Shown: piece by piece, positions 1 through 6,636 of the stretch
How the letters are laid out: each line of letters starts with the position of its first letter
Position numbering within the stretch: position 1 is the first letter of the stretch
Made by a program: the position numbers and the translations under genes
Notes under the pieces: model-generated
The model's database searches: none
The model's input: only the letters and a program-made list of their open reading frames with translations
Told to the model about the DNA's origin: nothing
Assembly: GCA_049608925.1 (NCBI GenBank)
Contig: JBMYXZ010000065.1
Location: 1-8,330 of the forward strand
DNA from: JBMYXZ01 sp049608925
GTDB taxonomy: Bacteria > Pseudomonadota > Alphaproteobacteria > JAGOMX01
Length of the DNA: 8,330 nt
Reading direction: 5' to 3'

Positions 1-2
1 AT

Positions 3-584
3 GTTGTTTCTGGTGGCTTCAATCTTTGCTGCCTGAACCTGTTCAACCGAATTAGCTTCGCCACTGTTATAAACCACCCCTACTGTGATAAGGCCGTCTT
101 TCCGAAGTATTTTGCGAATCAAGCCAATCTGTTCTGGAATTTTAGGCTTATCGGATGTACCGGTAACATTTCCACCTGGATGGTTCATATCTTTAACCAA
201 GCGTCCCGAGATCGGATTGGTAACACCTGCAAAAATAAGGGGGATATTGCTGTTTTTAATAAATGACATAAAGGACTGGGCAGAGGGCGTTGTAATGGCA
301 ACGATGACATCCGGCGACATTCCAGCAAATTTTTGTGCAATCTGGTTGGCGGTTGCAATATTCCCATGCGCATTAGCAAAGACAAAGCGCATATTATCGC
401 CTTCGATATAGCCTTCTGCCTTCAAGCTTTCTTTTATTCCCTCGCGCACGGCGTCAACCGCGGGGTGAGCAACCAGCTGGGTTACTGCGACAACAACTTG
501 TTTACAAAAAGATTTTTCTGAAATAAACAGTGATAATGTTAACCCAAAAGCTAACAAAATACCGCTTCGGAATCCCCGCCGCAT
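3..584 (-). CDS. ABC transporter periplasmic substrate-binding protein (TrpX-like family), 3' end cut by window edge
   Basis: Secreted solute-binding protein of the ABC_sub_bind type, which captures a small ligand in the periplasm for an ABC permease and ATPase. The first 194 residues are visible; the family is usually about 320-330. Residues 1-27 are a signal peptide: basic MRRGFR, then a hydrophobic run LLAFGLTLSLF, with no proper lipobox. Family features follow in order: VAVTQLVAHPAVDAVREG (about 32-49), the DVIVAITTPSAQSF strand and turn (92-105), IPLIFAGVTNPISGRLV (114-130) and GGNVTGTSD (137-145). The ATG at 584 is preceded by AGGGGA at 7-nt spacing and by a good sigma-70 promoter, so the start is secure. 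Permease and ATPase genes often follow such genes and would lie left of position 1, outside the window. The ligand cannot be read from sequence; relatives bind aromatic or other amino acids. No frameshift is seen. Confidence 0.9.
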   Translation of the reverse strand, partial: MRRGFRSGILLAFGLTLSLFISEKSFCKQVVVAVTQLVAHPAVDAVREGIKESLKAEGYIEGDNMRFVFANAHGNIATANQIAQKFAGMSPDVIVAITTPSAQSFMSFIKNSNIPLIFAGVTNPISGRLVKDMNHPGGNVTGTSDKPKIPEQIGLIRKILRKDGLITVGVVYNSGEANSVEQVQAAKIEATRNN

Positions 585-608
585 TAAAGCTTCCCCTGCT
601 CTTTTTTA

Positions 609-644
609 TTATTTGATTATAGATTAGAAAAAGCCTTATGCAAA
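609..644 (-). promoter_or_regulatory. Sigma-70 promoter of the substrate-binding protein gene
   Basis: On the minus strand, TTTGCA (plus 639-644) is followed after exactly 17 bp by a perfect TATAAT (plus 616-621). This puts a start site near 609 and a leader of about 25 nt before the ATG at 584, with the Shine-Dalgarno AGGGGA inside it. It indicates that this gene is transcribed independently of umuD. The -35 box matches consensus at 4 of 6 positions. No operator-like palindrome was seen around it. Confidence 0.6.
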
Positions 645-731
645 CACAATCGTCGTTTCAAGCCAAAAAATATAATTTTTAGTGCAATTTCTGGCCGCTA
701 GGGACTTCTGGGTCAACGGCTAATAGATACC

Positions 732-1196
732 TTACAATGAGTGAATGACGTTGGTCACCACACCCCAGATCATAAAATCCATTTCTTCAGTGATCTCGAT
801 GGCAGGGTAATCAGGGTTTTCCGGCATTAAGCATAGCTTGCCGCTATCACGGAACAAGCGCTTAACGGTTAGCTCGCCATTGATAACGGCGATGACAATA
901 CGACCGGGCGTAGGGGAAATACTGCGATCGACGATCAGCAAGTCATCCGGGTGAATCCCCGCCCCTATCATTGAATCGCCACTAACACGCACAAAGAACG
1001 TTGCCTCTGGATTGTGTAACAAGTGTTCGTTCAGATCTAGGCGCCCCTCGGCATAGTCTTCCGCAGGCGACGGAAACCCAGCTGCAACCGCCATGCTATA
1101 CATTTTAACTGGTTGGTGCGGTCCGATATCAACTGGCATTACCTCAGTCACAACAGTTGGCTTGGGAGCAGGTCTGCGAAAAGGAATCGTCGTCAT
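732..1196 (-). CDS. umuD: UmuD-type autoproteolytic SOS mutagenesis protein (S24 peptidase family)
   Basis: UmuD is the accessory subunit of error-prone DNA polymerase V. RecA-ssDNA filaments trigger its self-cleavage to UmuD', which partners UmuC for translesion synthesis. In this 154-residue protein the cleavage site is A39-G40 in VAAGFPSPAEDY, which closely matches the CGFPSPAADY site of E. coli UmuD. The nucleophile is S75 (VSGDSMI) and the general base is K112 (ELTVKRL). The cleavage-to-Ser (35) and Ser-to-Lys (37) spacings are identical to E. coli. There is no helix-turn-helix domain, so it is not LexA. The N-terminal arm, 39 residues before the cut, is longer than E. coli's 24 and proline-rich. 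The ATG at 1196 has GAGGTG at about 7-nt spacing; an internal M20 is an alternative start. No umuC adjoins: the next gene downstream is a transporter protein and the next upstream a signalling protein. Confidence 0.93.
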   Translation of the reverse strand: MTTIPFRRPAPKPTVVTEVMPVDIGPHQPVKMYSMAVAAGFPSPAEDYAEGRLDLNEHLLHNPEATFFVRVSGDSMIGAGIHPDDLLIVDRSISPTPGRIVIAVINGELTVKRLFRDSGKLCLMPENPDYPAIEITEEMDFMIWGVVTNVIHSL

Positions 1197-1227
1197 AGAG
1201 CACCTCGATGGAATTACTTATTACTAC

Positions 1228-1243
1228 CATTTTCATACTAGCA
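1228..1243 (-). promoter_or_regulatory. Possible extended -10 promoter of umuD
   Basis: Minus-strand TGCTAGTAT (plus 1235-1243) fits an extended -10 element (TGnTATAAT) and would give a leader of about 30 nt before the ATG at 1196. No convincing -35 box is present. The pentamer TAGTA recurs 14 bp further on, overlapping the predicted start site, and might be a repressor contact. Neither the enterobacterial SOS box (CTG-N10-CAG) nor the alphaproteobacterial one (GTTC-N7-GTTC) is visible here, so SOS control is assumed from the gene and not seen. Confidence 0.3.
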
Positions 1244-1295
1244 CTTATTTTTTGAGTATTGCGAGAGGAAATATCAGACTGATTCAGGATTTTTC

Positions 1296-1312
1296 CGACC
1301 TCGACCTCGACC
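1296..1312. repeat. Hexamer microrepeat CGACCT, about 2.8 copies
   Basis: Two full copies of CGACCT (1296-1301 and 1302-1307) and five bases of a third (1308-1312) directly abut the left end of the large inverted repeat. Such a short tandem can vary in copy number by replication slippage, and it may mark an old junction. No function is evident. Confidence 0.6.
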
Positions 1313-1455
1313 CCACACTCCGACGCTCCGGGCTTTATGCCCGGAGTCCACTCTCAGGCATACTCAGCTGCAGAAAACTATGGCGTATTCTCGATTTCCC
1401 AATCTTGGGGGGTGGTGGACTCCGGGCATAAAGCCCGGAGCGTCGGAGTGTGTGG
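1311..1455. repeat. Nested inverted repeat: 38-bp perfect arms, each itself a hairpin (REP/MITE-like)
   Basis: The left arm 1314-1351 and right arm 1415-1452 are perfect 38-bp reverse complements around a 63-bp spacer. One mismatch and two more pairs extend them to 1311 and 1455. Within each arm, CTCCGGGC and GCCCGGAG form an 8-bp stem around a 5-nt loop (1326-1346 and 1420-1440). The unit can therefore fold as two separate hairpins or as one long stem, the architecture of paired REP elements (BIMEs) or of a small non-autonomous element. No target-site duplication was found at the ends and there is no encoded transposase. There is no T-run after the stem on either strand, so it is not a standard intrinsic terminator. 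It could still end or stabilise the receiver-domain transcript and insulate umuD. Confidence 0.9.
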
Positions 1456-1523
1456 GAATGGTTTTAGAATGTTCTATTTGGCCCCGATTTTCCTATTTGA
1501 ATTTTGTGTTTACACACAGTCAA

Positions 1524-2192
1524 CTAACGATCCTGCAGCAGTTGCTTAACCCATGCCAGTTGGCTACTGGCGCATTTTTTCATCAACTCGGCGTATTCGC
1601 GATAGCGATCATCGCCGAGCTCGCCAAACAATTCATTTTCGAAAATGTCCGCCATGGTGTGCAGGCTCTCGATTGTTGGCAATAACTCGTGAGTAATCTG
1701 GGTCTTAAAAACCGCATCATAACGCGGTGCCACATCATAATTCATAACGGATACTGGTTGATGGAACCAATGTTCGCGATGCAGCGCAAATTTGATGGAC
1801 CGCAACACGTATTCCACATCTTGTAAACGGTCTTTGGGCAGCACATCTACGGCCCCTTCACACAATGCCTGCAATGCCCAGGGCTCGTCCACTCGATCAC
1901 TTAGGATGACAACAGGTGTTTTAGGGTTTCTGTCACGAAAGTCTCGGTATGCTTTTAAGCCCTCGCAATCTGGCATATGCAGATCTAACAGAGCCAAATC
2001 AAAGTCATCATTTGCAGTAGACACATTGTCCTGCATCGTATCAAACCACGAGATATCATAATGTCCACCCAGGCTTTGAACAACCATGCCGGCTTCTTGT
2101 TCATCATGATCTAGCAATAAAATTTTATGTGCCACAGAAGATGTGACAATATCAGGCAGAGTTCCAAGGTTTTCATTTATAGTGGAATGCAT
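1524..2192 (-). CDS. Response-regulator receiver domain fused to a HisKA-like dimerisation domain, no ATPase domain
   Basis: Cytoplasmic two-component signalling protein of 222 residues. Residues about 22-140 are a receiver domain with an intact phosphorylation site: acidic pocket D28 and D30 (LLLDHDE), acceptor D70 (LALLDLHMP), switch S98 (VILSD) and K120 (LPKD). Residues about 160-222 resemble the dimerisation/phosphotransfer helices of alphaproteobacterial histidine kinases: FKTQITHEL with candidate phospho-histidine H168, then ELFGELGDDRYREYAE, then a closing helix ending SSQLAWVKQLLQDR. The usual RTPLN after the HEL is replaced by LPTIE, and the protein stops before any N, G1 or G2 ATP-binding box. 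There is no DNA-binding domain, so it is more likely a phosphotransfer or protein-interaction module than a transcription factor. The ATG at 2192 has GGAGGG five bases upstream. It lies 138 bp downstream of parC and is probably transcribed separately. No partner kinase is in the window. Confidence 0.82.
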   Translation of the reverse strand: MHSTINENLGTLPDIVTSSVAHKILLLDHDEQEAGMVVQSLGGHYDISWFDTMQDNVSTANDDFDLALLDLHMPDCEGLKAYRDFRDRNPKTPVVILSDRVDEPWALQALCEGAVDVLPKDRLQDVEYVLRSIKFALHREHWFHQPVSVMNYDVAPRYDAVFKTQITHELLPTIESLHTMADIFENELFGELGDDRYREYAELMKKCASSQLAWVKQLLQDR

Positions 2193-2330
2193 TTAACCCT
2201 CCGCATAGCAGTCCTTTTAACGAATCATGATCGATAGGTGTAAACAAAGGGTTATCGAGAAGTAAAGAGAAATTAAAATAATATCTTGGATTTTAGAGAA
2301 ATTTTACTTTTAGTACTCAGCCGCTGACGA
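2193..2330 (-). promoter_or_regulatory. parC to receiver-gene intergenic region with possible weak promoter
   Basis: AT-rich 138-bp gap. On the minus strand TTTACA (plus 2239-2244) followed after 18 bp by TTAAAA would place a start site some 20 bp before the ribosome binding site GGAGGG. The match is weak and mostly reflects AT-richness. Two tiny hairpins follow the parC stop (TCAG-CGG-CTGA and TACT-AAA-AGTA), but neither is GC-rich or followed by a proper T-run, so read-through from parC remains possible. Confidence 0.25.
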
Positions 2331-4559
2331 TTAATTCTTAAACTTATTACTACGAGGAAAGCCAATGGGCGCATAACGTCCGCTTTGCCCACGGCGGCCC
2401 AGCCACATAGTTAGGTCTTTCTCATTAAAGTTTTTCTTTGGGCTGTTCCAAGACAGACCGTCTTCTTCTTTAAACGTACACAGATCAGATAATCCCCCAT
2501 CGCGGAAGAATTGAATGCGTACGCCACGTCCACGACCCATCTGGGGAAGCTCAGCCAGCTTGAATATTAATAAGCGACGATTATCACCTATTGAGGCGAT
2601 CATTTCACCTTCAACAGGGATGCAGCATTGAGTAATTGCCTTGGGACCAGGGTTCAATACTTTCTTTCCACGCTTGGTCTTTGAAGTCAAATCTTCCGTA
2701 TTGATGACAAACCCGCGGCCATCAGAAGCTGCGATCACATGCTGCTTTGGCGTATCATTGTTAAAGACCATCAGCGTAAAGATCTTGTCTTCCTGGATAT
2801 CGCAGAGCATAGTGAGAGGATCTCCGAACCCACGGCCACGCGGTAATTGATCAACCTTTACCGTATGACACATACCGCCCTCGGTCAGTACCAGCAACTG
2901 GTCAGTTGTAAAGGCATTCATCAAAAAGCGCTCGCTGTCGCCCTCTTTGTACTTAACATCCATAGGATTATGGTTGTGCCCTTTAACAGCACGAATCCAG
3001 CCTTTGGTCGAGCATACAATGCTAACAGGCTCGCGTTCGATCACTGACTCAATGGGAATCACCACATCATCAGGCGCATTTTCGAAGGTTGTTCGGCGTT
3101 TGCCGAACGCATGACGTGACCCAAAGGTCTTTTTCAATTCTGAAATTTCATCATCAATGCGCTGCCATTGCTGCTCCGTGCTGGCCAACAACGCGTCAAG
3201 TTCCGCTTTTTCCCCAGTCAGTGCATCGAGTTCTTGCTTGATTTCTATCTCTTCAAGCTTGCGCAAGGCCCGTAAGCGCATGTTCAAAATCGCATCAGCT
3301 TGCAGATCTGTCAGGCTAAATCGCTCGATTAAAGTTGCACGCGGGTCATCTTCAAAGCGGATGATCTTGATGACTTCATCGATGTTCAGATACGCAACCT
3401 GAAAACCCTGTAAAATCTCGAGACGTTCAGCAATTTTTTTCAAGCGATATTCACTGCGCCGCAGCAAGACTTGGTGGCGATGATTCAAAAAAGCTTGCAG
3501 AATATCACGAATAGGCAGAACACGTGGTGTACCATCCGCATCAATGACATTCATGTTCAGGCTAAAGCGAGATTCAAGATCTGTATGCTTGAACATCAGT
3601 GCCATCAAAATATCCGCATCAACTGTACGGGATTTAGGCGTTAAAACAATACGTACATCCGCCGTGGATTCGTCCAACACATCCCCTAGCAGCGGCAGCT
3701 TTTTGGTTAAAAGCAAGTCGGCAATCTTCTCGATCAAACGGCTTTTTTGTACCTGATATGGCAGCTCGGTTATAACAATCTGGTATTGTCCGCCCTTAAG
3801 CTTTTCAACTTCCCAACGCGCCCGAACGCGCATAGAGCCACGACCTGTATCATAGGACTTTTCAATCTCTGCAAGGTCTTCGGTGATAATACCACCTGTG
3901 GGGAAGTCAGGACCTTTCAAGTGCCGCATGATGCTTTTTGTGCCGGCATCTGGCGACTTCAATACGTGACGCAGCGCATCACAAATTTCACTGATGTTAT
4001 GCGGCGGAATATTGGTTGCCATACCAACCGCAATACCAGTTGCACCGTTGGCCAATAAATTTGGAAAGCTTGCTGGCAGCACGGTAGGTTCTTTATACTC
4101 ACCGTTGTACGTTGATACCATATCAACGGCGTCTTCCCCAATGTGAGCCAATAGAGCTTCACCTGCAGGGGTTAAACGTGCTTCTGTATAGCGCATAGCG
4201 GCAGCACTATCACCATCCAGGCTACCAAAGTTACCTTGTCCATCCACCAACGGATAACGCATGGCAAAATCTTGTGCCATACGCACCAGTGCATCATAGA
4301 TCGACCCTTCACCATGTGGGTGATAACGCATCATGACATAGCCAACGCTGCTGGCAGATTTTCGGTAAGTTTTATTTGAGGTATTGCCGGATTCCCACAT
4401 CGCATACAAAATGCGGCGGTGCACAGGCTTCAAGCCATCGCGTACATCTGGTAGGGAGCGCGCTGTAATTGTTGATAAAGCATAGCTAAGGTAACGCTCG
4501 CCCAAGGCTTGGTCGAGCGGCGTATCTTGAATCATTTCTGTACGACTTGTATTTGCCAT
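2331..4559 (-). CDS. parC: DNA topoisomerase IV subunit A
   Basis: The breaking-rejoining subunit of topoisomerase IV, which with ParE unlinks daughter chromosomes after replication. Its 742 residues match the family (E. coli about 752). The winged-helix/tower core contains LPDVRDGLKPVHRRILYAM (36-54), the quinolone-resistance region (about 68-95) and the catalytic R123-Y124 in AAMRYTEARL. The DNA-gate core is followed by a charged coiled-coil stretch (about 400-470) and a beta-pinwheel C-terminal domain. The end, DLTMWLGRRGQSGRYAPIGF then PRSNKF, is typical of alphaproteobacterial ParC and, with the absence of a GyrA-box-rich tail, argues against GyrA. The start ATG is 3 bp after the recO stop with only a weak ribosome site, suggesting translational coupling. 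Oddity: the quinolone region reads GYVMMRYHPHGEGSIYDA, where the family normally has GDVxGKxHPHGD. parE is not in the window. Confidence 0.96.
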   Translation of the reverse strand: MANTSRTEMIQDTPLDQALGERYLSYALSTITARSLPDVRDGLKPVHRRILYAMWESGNTSNKTYRKSASSVGYVMMRYHPHGEGSIYDALVRMAQDFAMRYPLVDGQGNFGSLDGDSAAAMRYTEARLTPAGEALLAHIGEDAVDMVSTYNGEYKEPTVLPASFPNLLANGATGIAVGMATNIPPHNISEICDALRHVLKSPDAGTKSIMRHLKGPDFPTGGIITEDLAEIEKSYDTGRGSMRVRARWEVEKLKGGQYQIVITELPYQVQKSRLIEKIADLLLTKKLPLLGDVLDESTADVRIVLTPKSRTVDADILMALMFKHTDLESRFSLNMNVIDADGTPRVLPIRDILQAFLNHRHQVLLRRSEYRLKKIAERLEILQGFQVAYLNIDEVIKIIRFEDDPRATLIERFSLTDLQADAILNMRLRALRKLEEIEIKQELDALTGEKAELDALLASTEQQWQRIDDEISELKKTFGSRHAFGKRRTTFENAPDDVVIPIESVIEREPVSIVCSTKGWIRAVKGHNHNPMDVKYKEGDSERFLMNAFTTDQLLVLTEGGMCHTVKVDQLPRGRGFGDPLTMLCDIQEDKIFTLMVFNNDTPKQHVIAASDGRGFVINTEDLTSKTKRGKKVLNPGPKAITQCCIPVEGEMIASIGDNRRLLIFKLAELPQMGRGRGVRIQFFRDGGLSDLCTFKEEDGLSWNSPKKNFNEKDLTMWLGRRGQSGRYAPIGFPRSNKFKN

Positions 4560-4562
4560 GCT

Positions 4563-5297
4563 TTAAGATGCTTGCGCCAATGCTTCTTGTTTACCACGGA
4601 GAAGCAGAGAATTCAAGCGTTTGCGCCCTTCCGGCATCTGGCACCCTTCGTGGTCTCTGATATACTTCTCCAGAAAATATCCCGTCAATTGCAGTCCTGC
4701 TTGGATATCCTCGGTACCAGGATGCTGTGTGGGATCCTTAATAAAAGGCGGCAGTGGCAACAAACGATCATGATAATACGCCCCAACTGACTGAGACACA
4801 GACCGCCCTGTCTTAGGAGACACATAGGTCAAATTCTCTGACACACCGGTCTTTGCACACTTGCTTAAATCCAGACCAAAGCCCAGCTCTTGCAGCAAAT
4901 ACAGCTCGAAATAGACATATTCTTCCAACCAATGGCTGCTGGACAAAGCTTCTAAAAAGTTCCTGAAGTGGTGATAAAAATCTGTACACGGATTGCGTTC
5001 TGGAAAGGTTTGATACACCCATGAACAAGCCGCAGTTAATCCTGCAAGCTTGCCTGGATCCATTAGAAATGCGGCGCAAGTAACGACAGAAGGCTCCAAA
5101 GTCCATTGCCCCAAATGTGTTTCAAGACGGGCTTTCCAGATTGCTTGCACCACTGTGCCGATTTCCAGGGGTGCTTGCTTAGAAAGCCGCGCAACACCTT
5201 TGGCCACTCCATGCTGAGCAGTCAATAACGTTACAACGGCTTTTGATTCTCCTAAGCGGTGGGCGTGCAGAACCACGCCCGTATCAGTCCATTCCAT
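4563..5297 (-). CDS. recO: DNA repair and recombination protein RecO
   Basis: RecO works with RecR (and RecF) to load RecA onto SSB-coated single-stranded DNA and to anneal strands at gaps. The 244 residues match the usual size. The N-terminal OB fold starts MEWTDTGVVLHAHRLGESKAVVTLL and continues to about residue 78, including the HGVAKGVARLSK loop typical of the family. The C-terminal helical domain contains YVYFELYLLQELGFGLDLSK followed by a CAKTG turn and LTYVSPKTGRSVS, characteristic of alphaproteobacterial RecO. Only one cysteine of the zinc motif found in some RecO proteins is evident here (SKCAKTG), so zinc binding is doubtful. The start ATG lies 15 bp after the stop of the nucleoside transporter gene and the stop 3 bp before parC, so it is the middle gene of a tight operon. 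The upstream AGGG ribosome site is moderate. Confidence 0.94.
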   Translation of the reverse strand: MEWTDTGVVLHAHRLGESKAVVTLLTAQHGVAKGVARLSKQAPLEIGTVVQAIWKARLETHLGQWTLEPSVVTCAAFLMDPGKLAGLTAACSWVYQTFPERNPCTDFYHHFRNFLEALSSSHWLEEYVYFELYLLQELGFGLDLSKCAKTGVSENLTYVSPKTGRSVSQSVGAYYHDRLLPLPPFIKDPTQHPGTEDIQAGLQLTGYFLEKYIRDHEGCQMPEGRKRLNSLLLRGKQEALAQAS

Positions 5298-5312
5298 AGG
5301 CAGCGCGCCCTG

Positions 5313-6632
5313 TTATGACAGCCACCACAGCAGACCGATAACAGTACCACTCATGCAGCTGGCCATTGTACCAGCAATCATCGCTTTAAACCCAAGCTCA
5401 ATTACTTCAGCACGGCGCTCTGGGACCATGCCACCAATACCGCCGATTAGAATACCGATACTGCTAAAGTTGGCAAAACCACACAAAGCGTAGCTCATGA
5501 TCAAGTTTGCGCGACTACCTAAGGAGCCATCCGGCAATTCTGACTGACTGATAAAGGCCATCACTTCGTTCAACACTGTTTTGGTGCCAAGCAACTTACC
5601 TGCATTGAAGGCTTCTTCTACAGGTATACCCATAAGCCAAGCTAGAGGGCTCATAATCACACCCAAAATATCTTGAAGCGTCACCGCATTGTCGCCAATA
5701 AGCCCAAGCCCAAGAGCGCCAGCCATTGGGTCATATACCCAAGCAATAGCAGGGGACACAGCTTCAAGAATTGTGTTTGCTAGTGATACCAGCGCCAAGA
5801 CAACAACCAACATAGCAATGATGTTCAGGAACAGCTTCAGGCCATCAGAGGCACCTTGCGAAACCGCATCCATGCTGCCGGAAAACTCGTAGGGCACAAC
5901 CAGCGTACCTTCGGTTGCTGCACCAATGTGTGGGATCATCACACGCGACAATGCTAGTGCCGCAGGGACGCTGATGACAGATGCTGTCAGGATATGACTA
6001 ACAGGCTCAGAAATCGTGTTTTCCAACAACGTTGCATACAACACCAACATCGAAGCCGATGTAGTCGACATGCCCAAAACCATTACAGAGAACAATTCAC
6101 TGCGAGAGATGCTTTTAAGATATGGACGAATAAGCAGCGGGGCTTCTGTTTGGCCTAGGAAGACTTTTGCAGCCGAGCAAACACCCAGCGCACCACCAAT
6201 TCGCAAAGTCTTGCGCAACGCCCATGAGAAGCCTTTGACAATAATCGGCAAAATTCCCCAGTGGAACAACAGCATCGACAAAGCGCTGATGACGATCAAC
6301 ATTGGTAAGGGTTGGAAGGCAAAGATAAAAGCGCTAGCCCCTTCTTTCAGTTGGAATGGCAGATCGCCACCTCCAAGATAGCCAAAGACAAAGCTGGTTC
6401 CTGCTATCGTCGCGGTTTTCAGCGACATAATACCGTTACTGATCGCCAATAACACTGCACGGAAGACCCCAACCTGGGTAGACACGTACGCCAAAATCAC
6501 CTGACACACCAAAGCTGCTGCAACACCAGTATAATCAATACTACGACGGTTTTCACTGACCACCCAGCCAATAATTAAAAACGCAAAAAGTCCGAAAAGT
6601 CCTTGAAAAAAGAGAAAAGAGTGTGCTTCCAC
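5313..6632 (-). CDS. Concentrative nucleoside transporter (CNT family), nucleoside/cation symporter
   Basis: Inner-membrane importer that couples nucleoside uptake to a sodium or proton gradient. The 439 residues give a string of hydrophobic segments consistent with a CNT fold: three helices to about 85, then the scaffold and transport domains. Diagnostic motifs are G160-Q161-T162-E163 (VFLGQTEAPLLIRPYL), the GTKTVLNEVMAF segment with N355-E356, and YALCGFANFSSIGI with N388 and S391. These correspond to nucleoside-binding residues of the structurally known Vibrio CNT. The fold is complete and near the usual 400-430 length. The start is a GTG at 6632; an in-frame TAG six codons upstream limits the alternatives, and GGATGG six bases before the GTG is the likely ribosome site. 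It opens the operon with recO and parC. The specific nucleosides and the coupling ion cannot be assigned from sequence alone. nupC-like, but the symbol is not certain. Confidence 0.93.
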   Translation of the reverse strand: MEAHSFLFFQGLFGLFAFLIIGWVVSENRRSIDYTGVAAALVCQVILAYVSTQVGVFRAVLLAISNGIMSLKTATIAGTSFVFGYLGGGDLPFQLKEGASAFIFAFQPLPMLIVISALSMLLFHWGILPIIVKGFSWALRKTLRIGGALGVCSAAKVFLGQTEAPLLIRPYLKSISRSELFSVMVLGMSTTSASMLVLYATLLENTISEPVSHILTASVISVPAALALSRVMIPHIGAATEGTLVVPYEFSGSMDAVSQGASDGLKLFLNIIAMLVVVLALVSLANTILEAVSPAIAWVYDPMAGALGLGLIGDNAVTLQDILGVIMSPLAWLMGIPVEEAFNAGKLLGTKTVLNEVMAFISQSELPDGSLGSRANLIMSYALCGFANFSSIGILIGGIGGMVPERRAEVIELGFKAMIAGTMASCMSGTVIGLLWWLS

Positions 6633-6636
6633 AACC

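Larger units (their letters stand above)
1197..1523. other. 327-bp gene-free region between the receiver-domain gene and umuD
   Basis: This stretch holds the 145-bp nested inverted repeat, a short hexamer tandem repeat beside it, and the umuD promoter area. Open frames crossing it on the plus strand have no recognisable protein features and run through both repeat arms and into umuD or the receiver-domain gene antisense, so they are not called. Small overlapping palindromes (TCAG-A-CTGA-T-TCAG, 1274-1287) lie between the repeat and the umuD promoter. Confidence 0.7.

Noticed and set aside
675..731. Terminator after umuD
   Set aside because: A six-pair stem (GCCGTT with AGCGGC) can form, but it includes a wobble pair, has a poorly structured loop and is not directly followed by a T-run.
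1197..1313. SOS/LexA box upstream of umuD
   Set aside because: Neither CTG-N10-CAG nor GTTC-N7-GTTC (or GAAC-N7-GAAC) was found; the TAGTA pair at 14-bp period and the TCAG/CTGA palindromes do not fit a known LexA site.
1311..1455. Intrinsic terminator for the receiver-domain gene
   Set aside because: The stem is far longer than usual and neither strand has a T-run after it; better described as a nested repeat whose effect on transcription is unknown.
1197..1523. Remnant of a lost histidine-kinase ATPase domain downstream of the receiver protein
   Set aside because: No N, G1 or G2 box-like residues are apparent on the minus strand; the region is taken up by repeat and promoter sequence, so a simple recent frameshift does not explain the truncated architecture.
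1093..1685. Overlapping plus-strand open frames across the inverted repeat and the ends of umuD and the receiver gene
   Set aside because: They have no ribosome sites or recognisable domains, run antisense to well-supported genes, and owe their length partly to the repeat arms.
2266..2303. Direct repeat AGAGAAATT, two copies 29 bp apart between parC and the receiver gene
   Set aside because: Nine bases in a very AT-rich gap is easily chance, with no supporting promoter arrangement.
4813..5106. Alternative minus-strand frame inside recO
   Set aside because: Fully contained in recO in a different frame with no family features; a shadow of the real gene.
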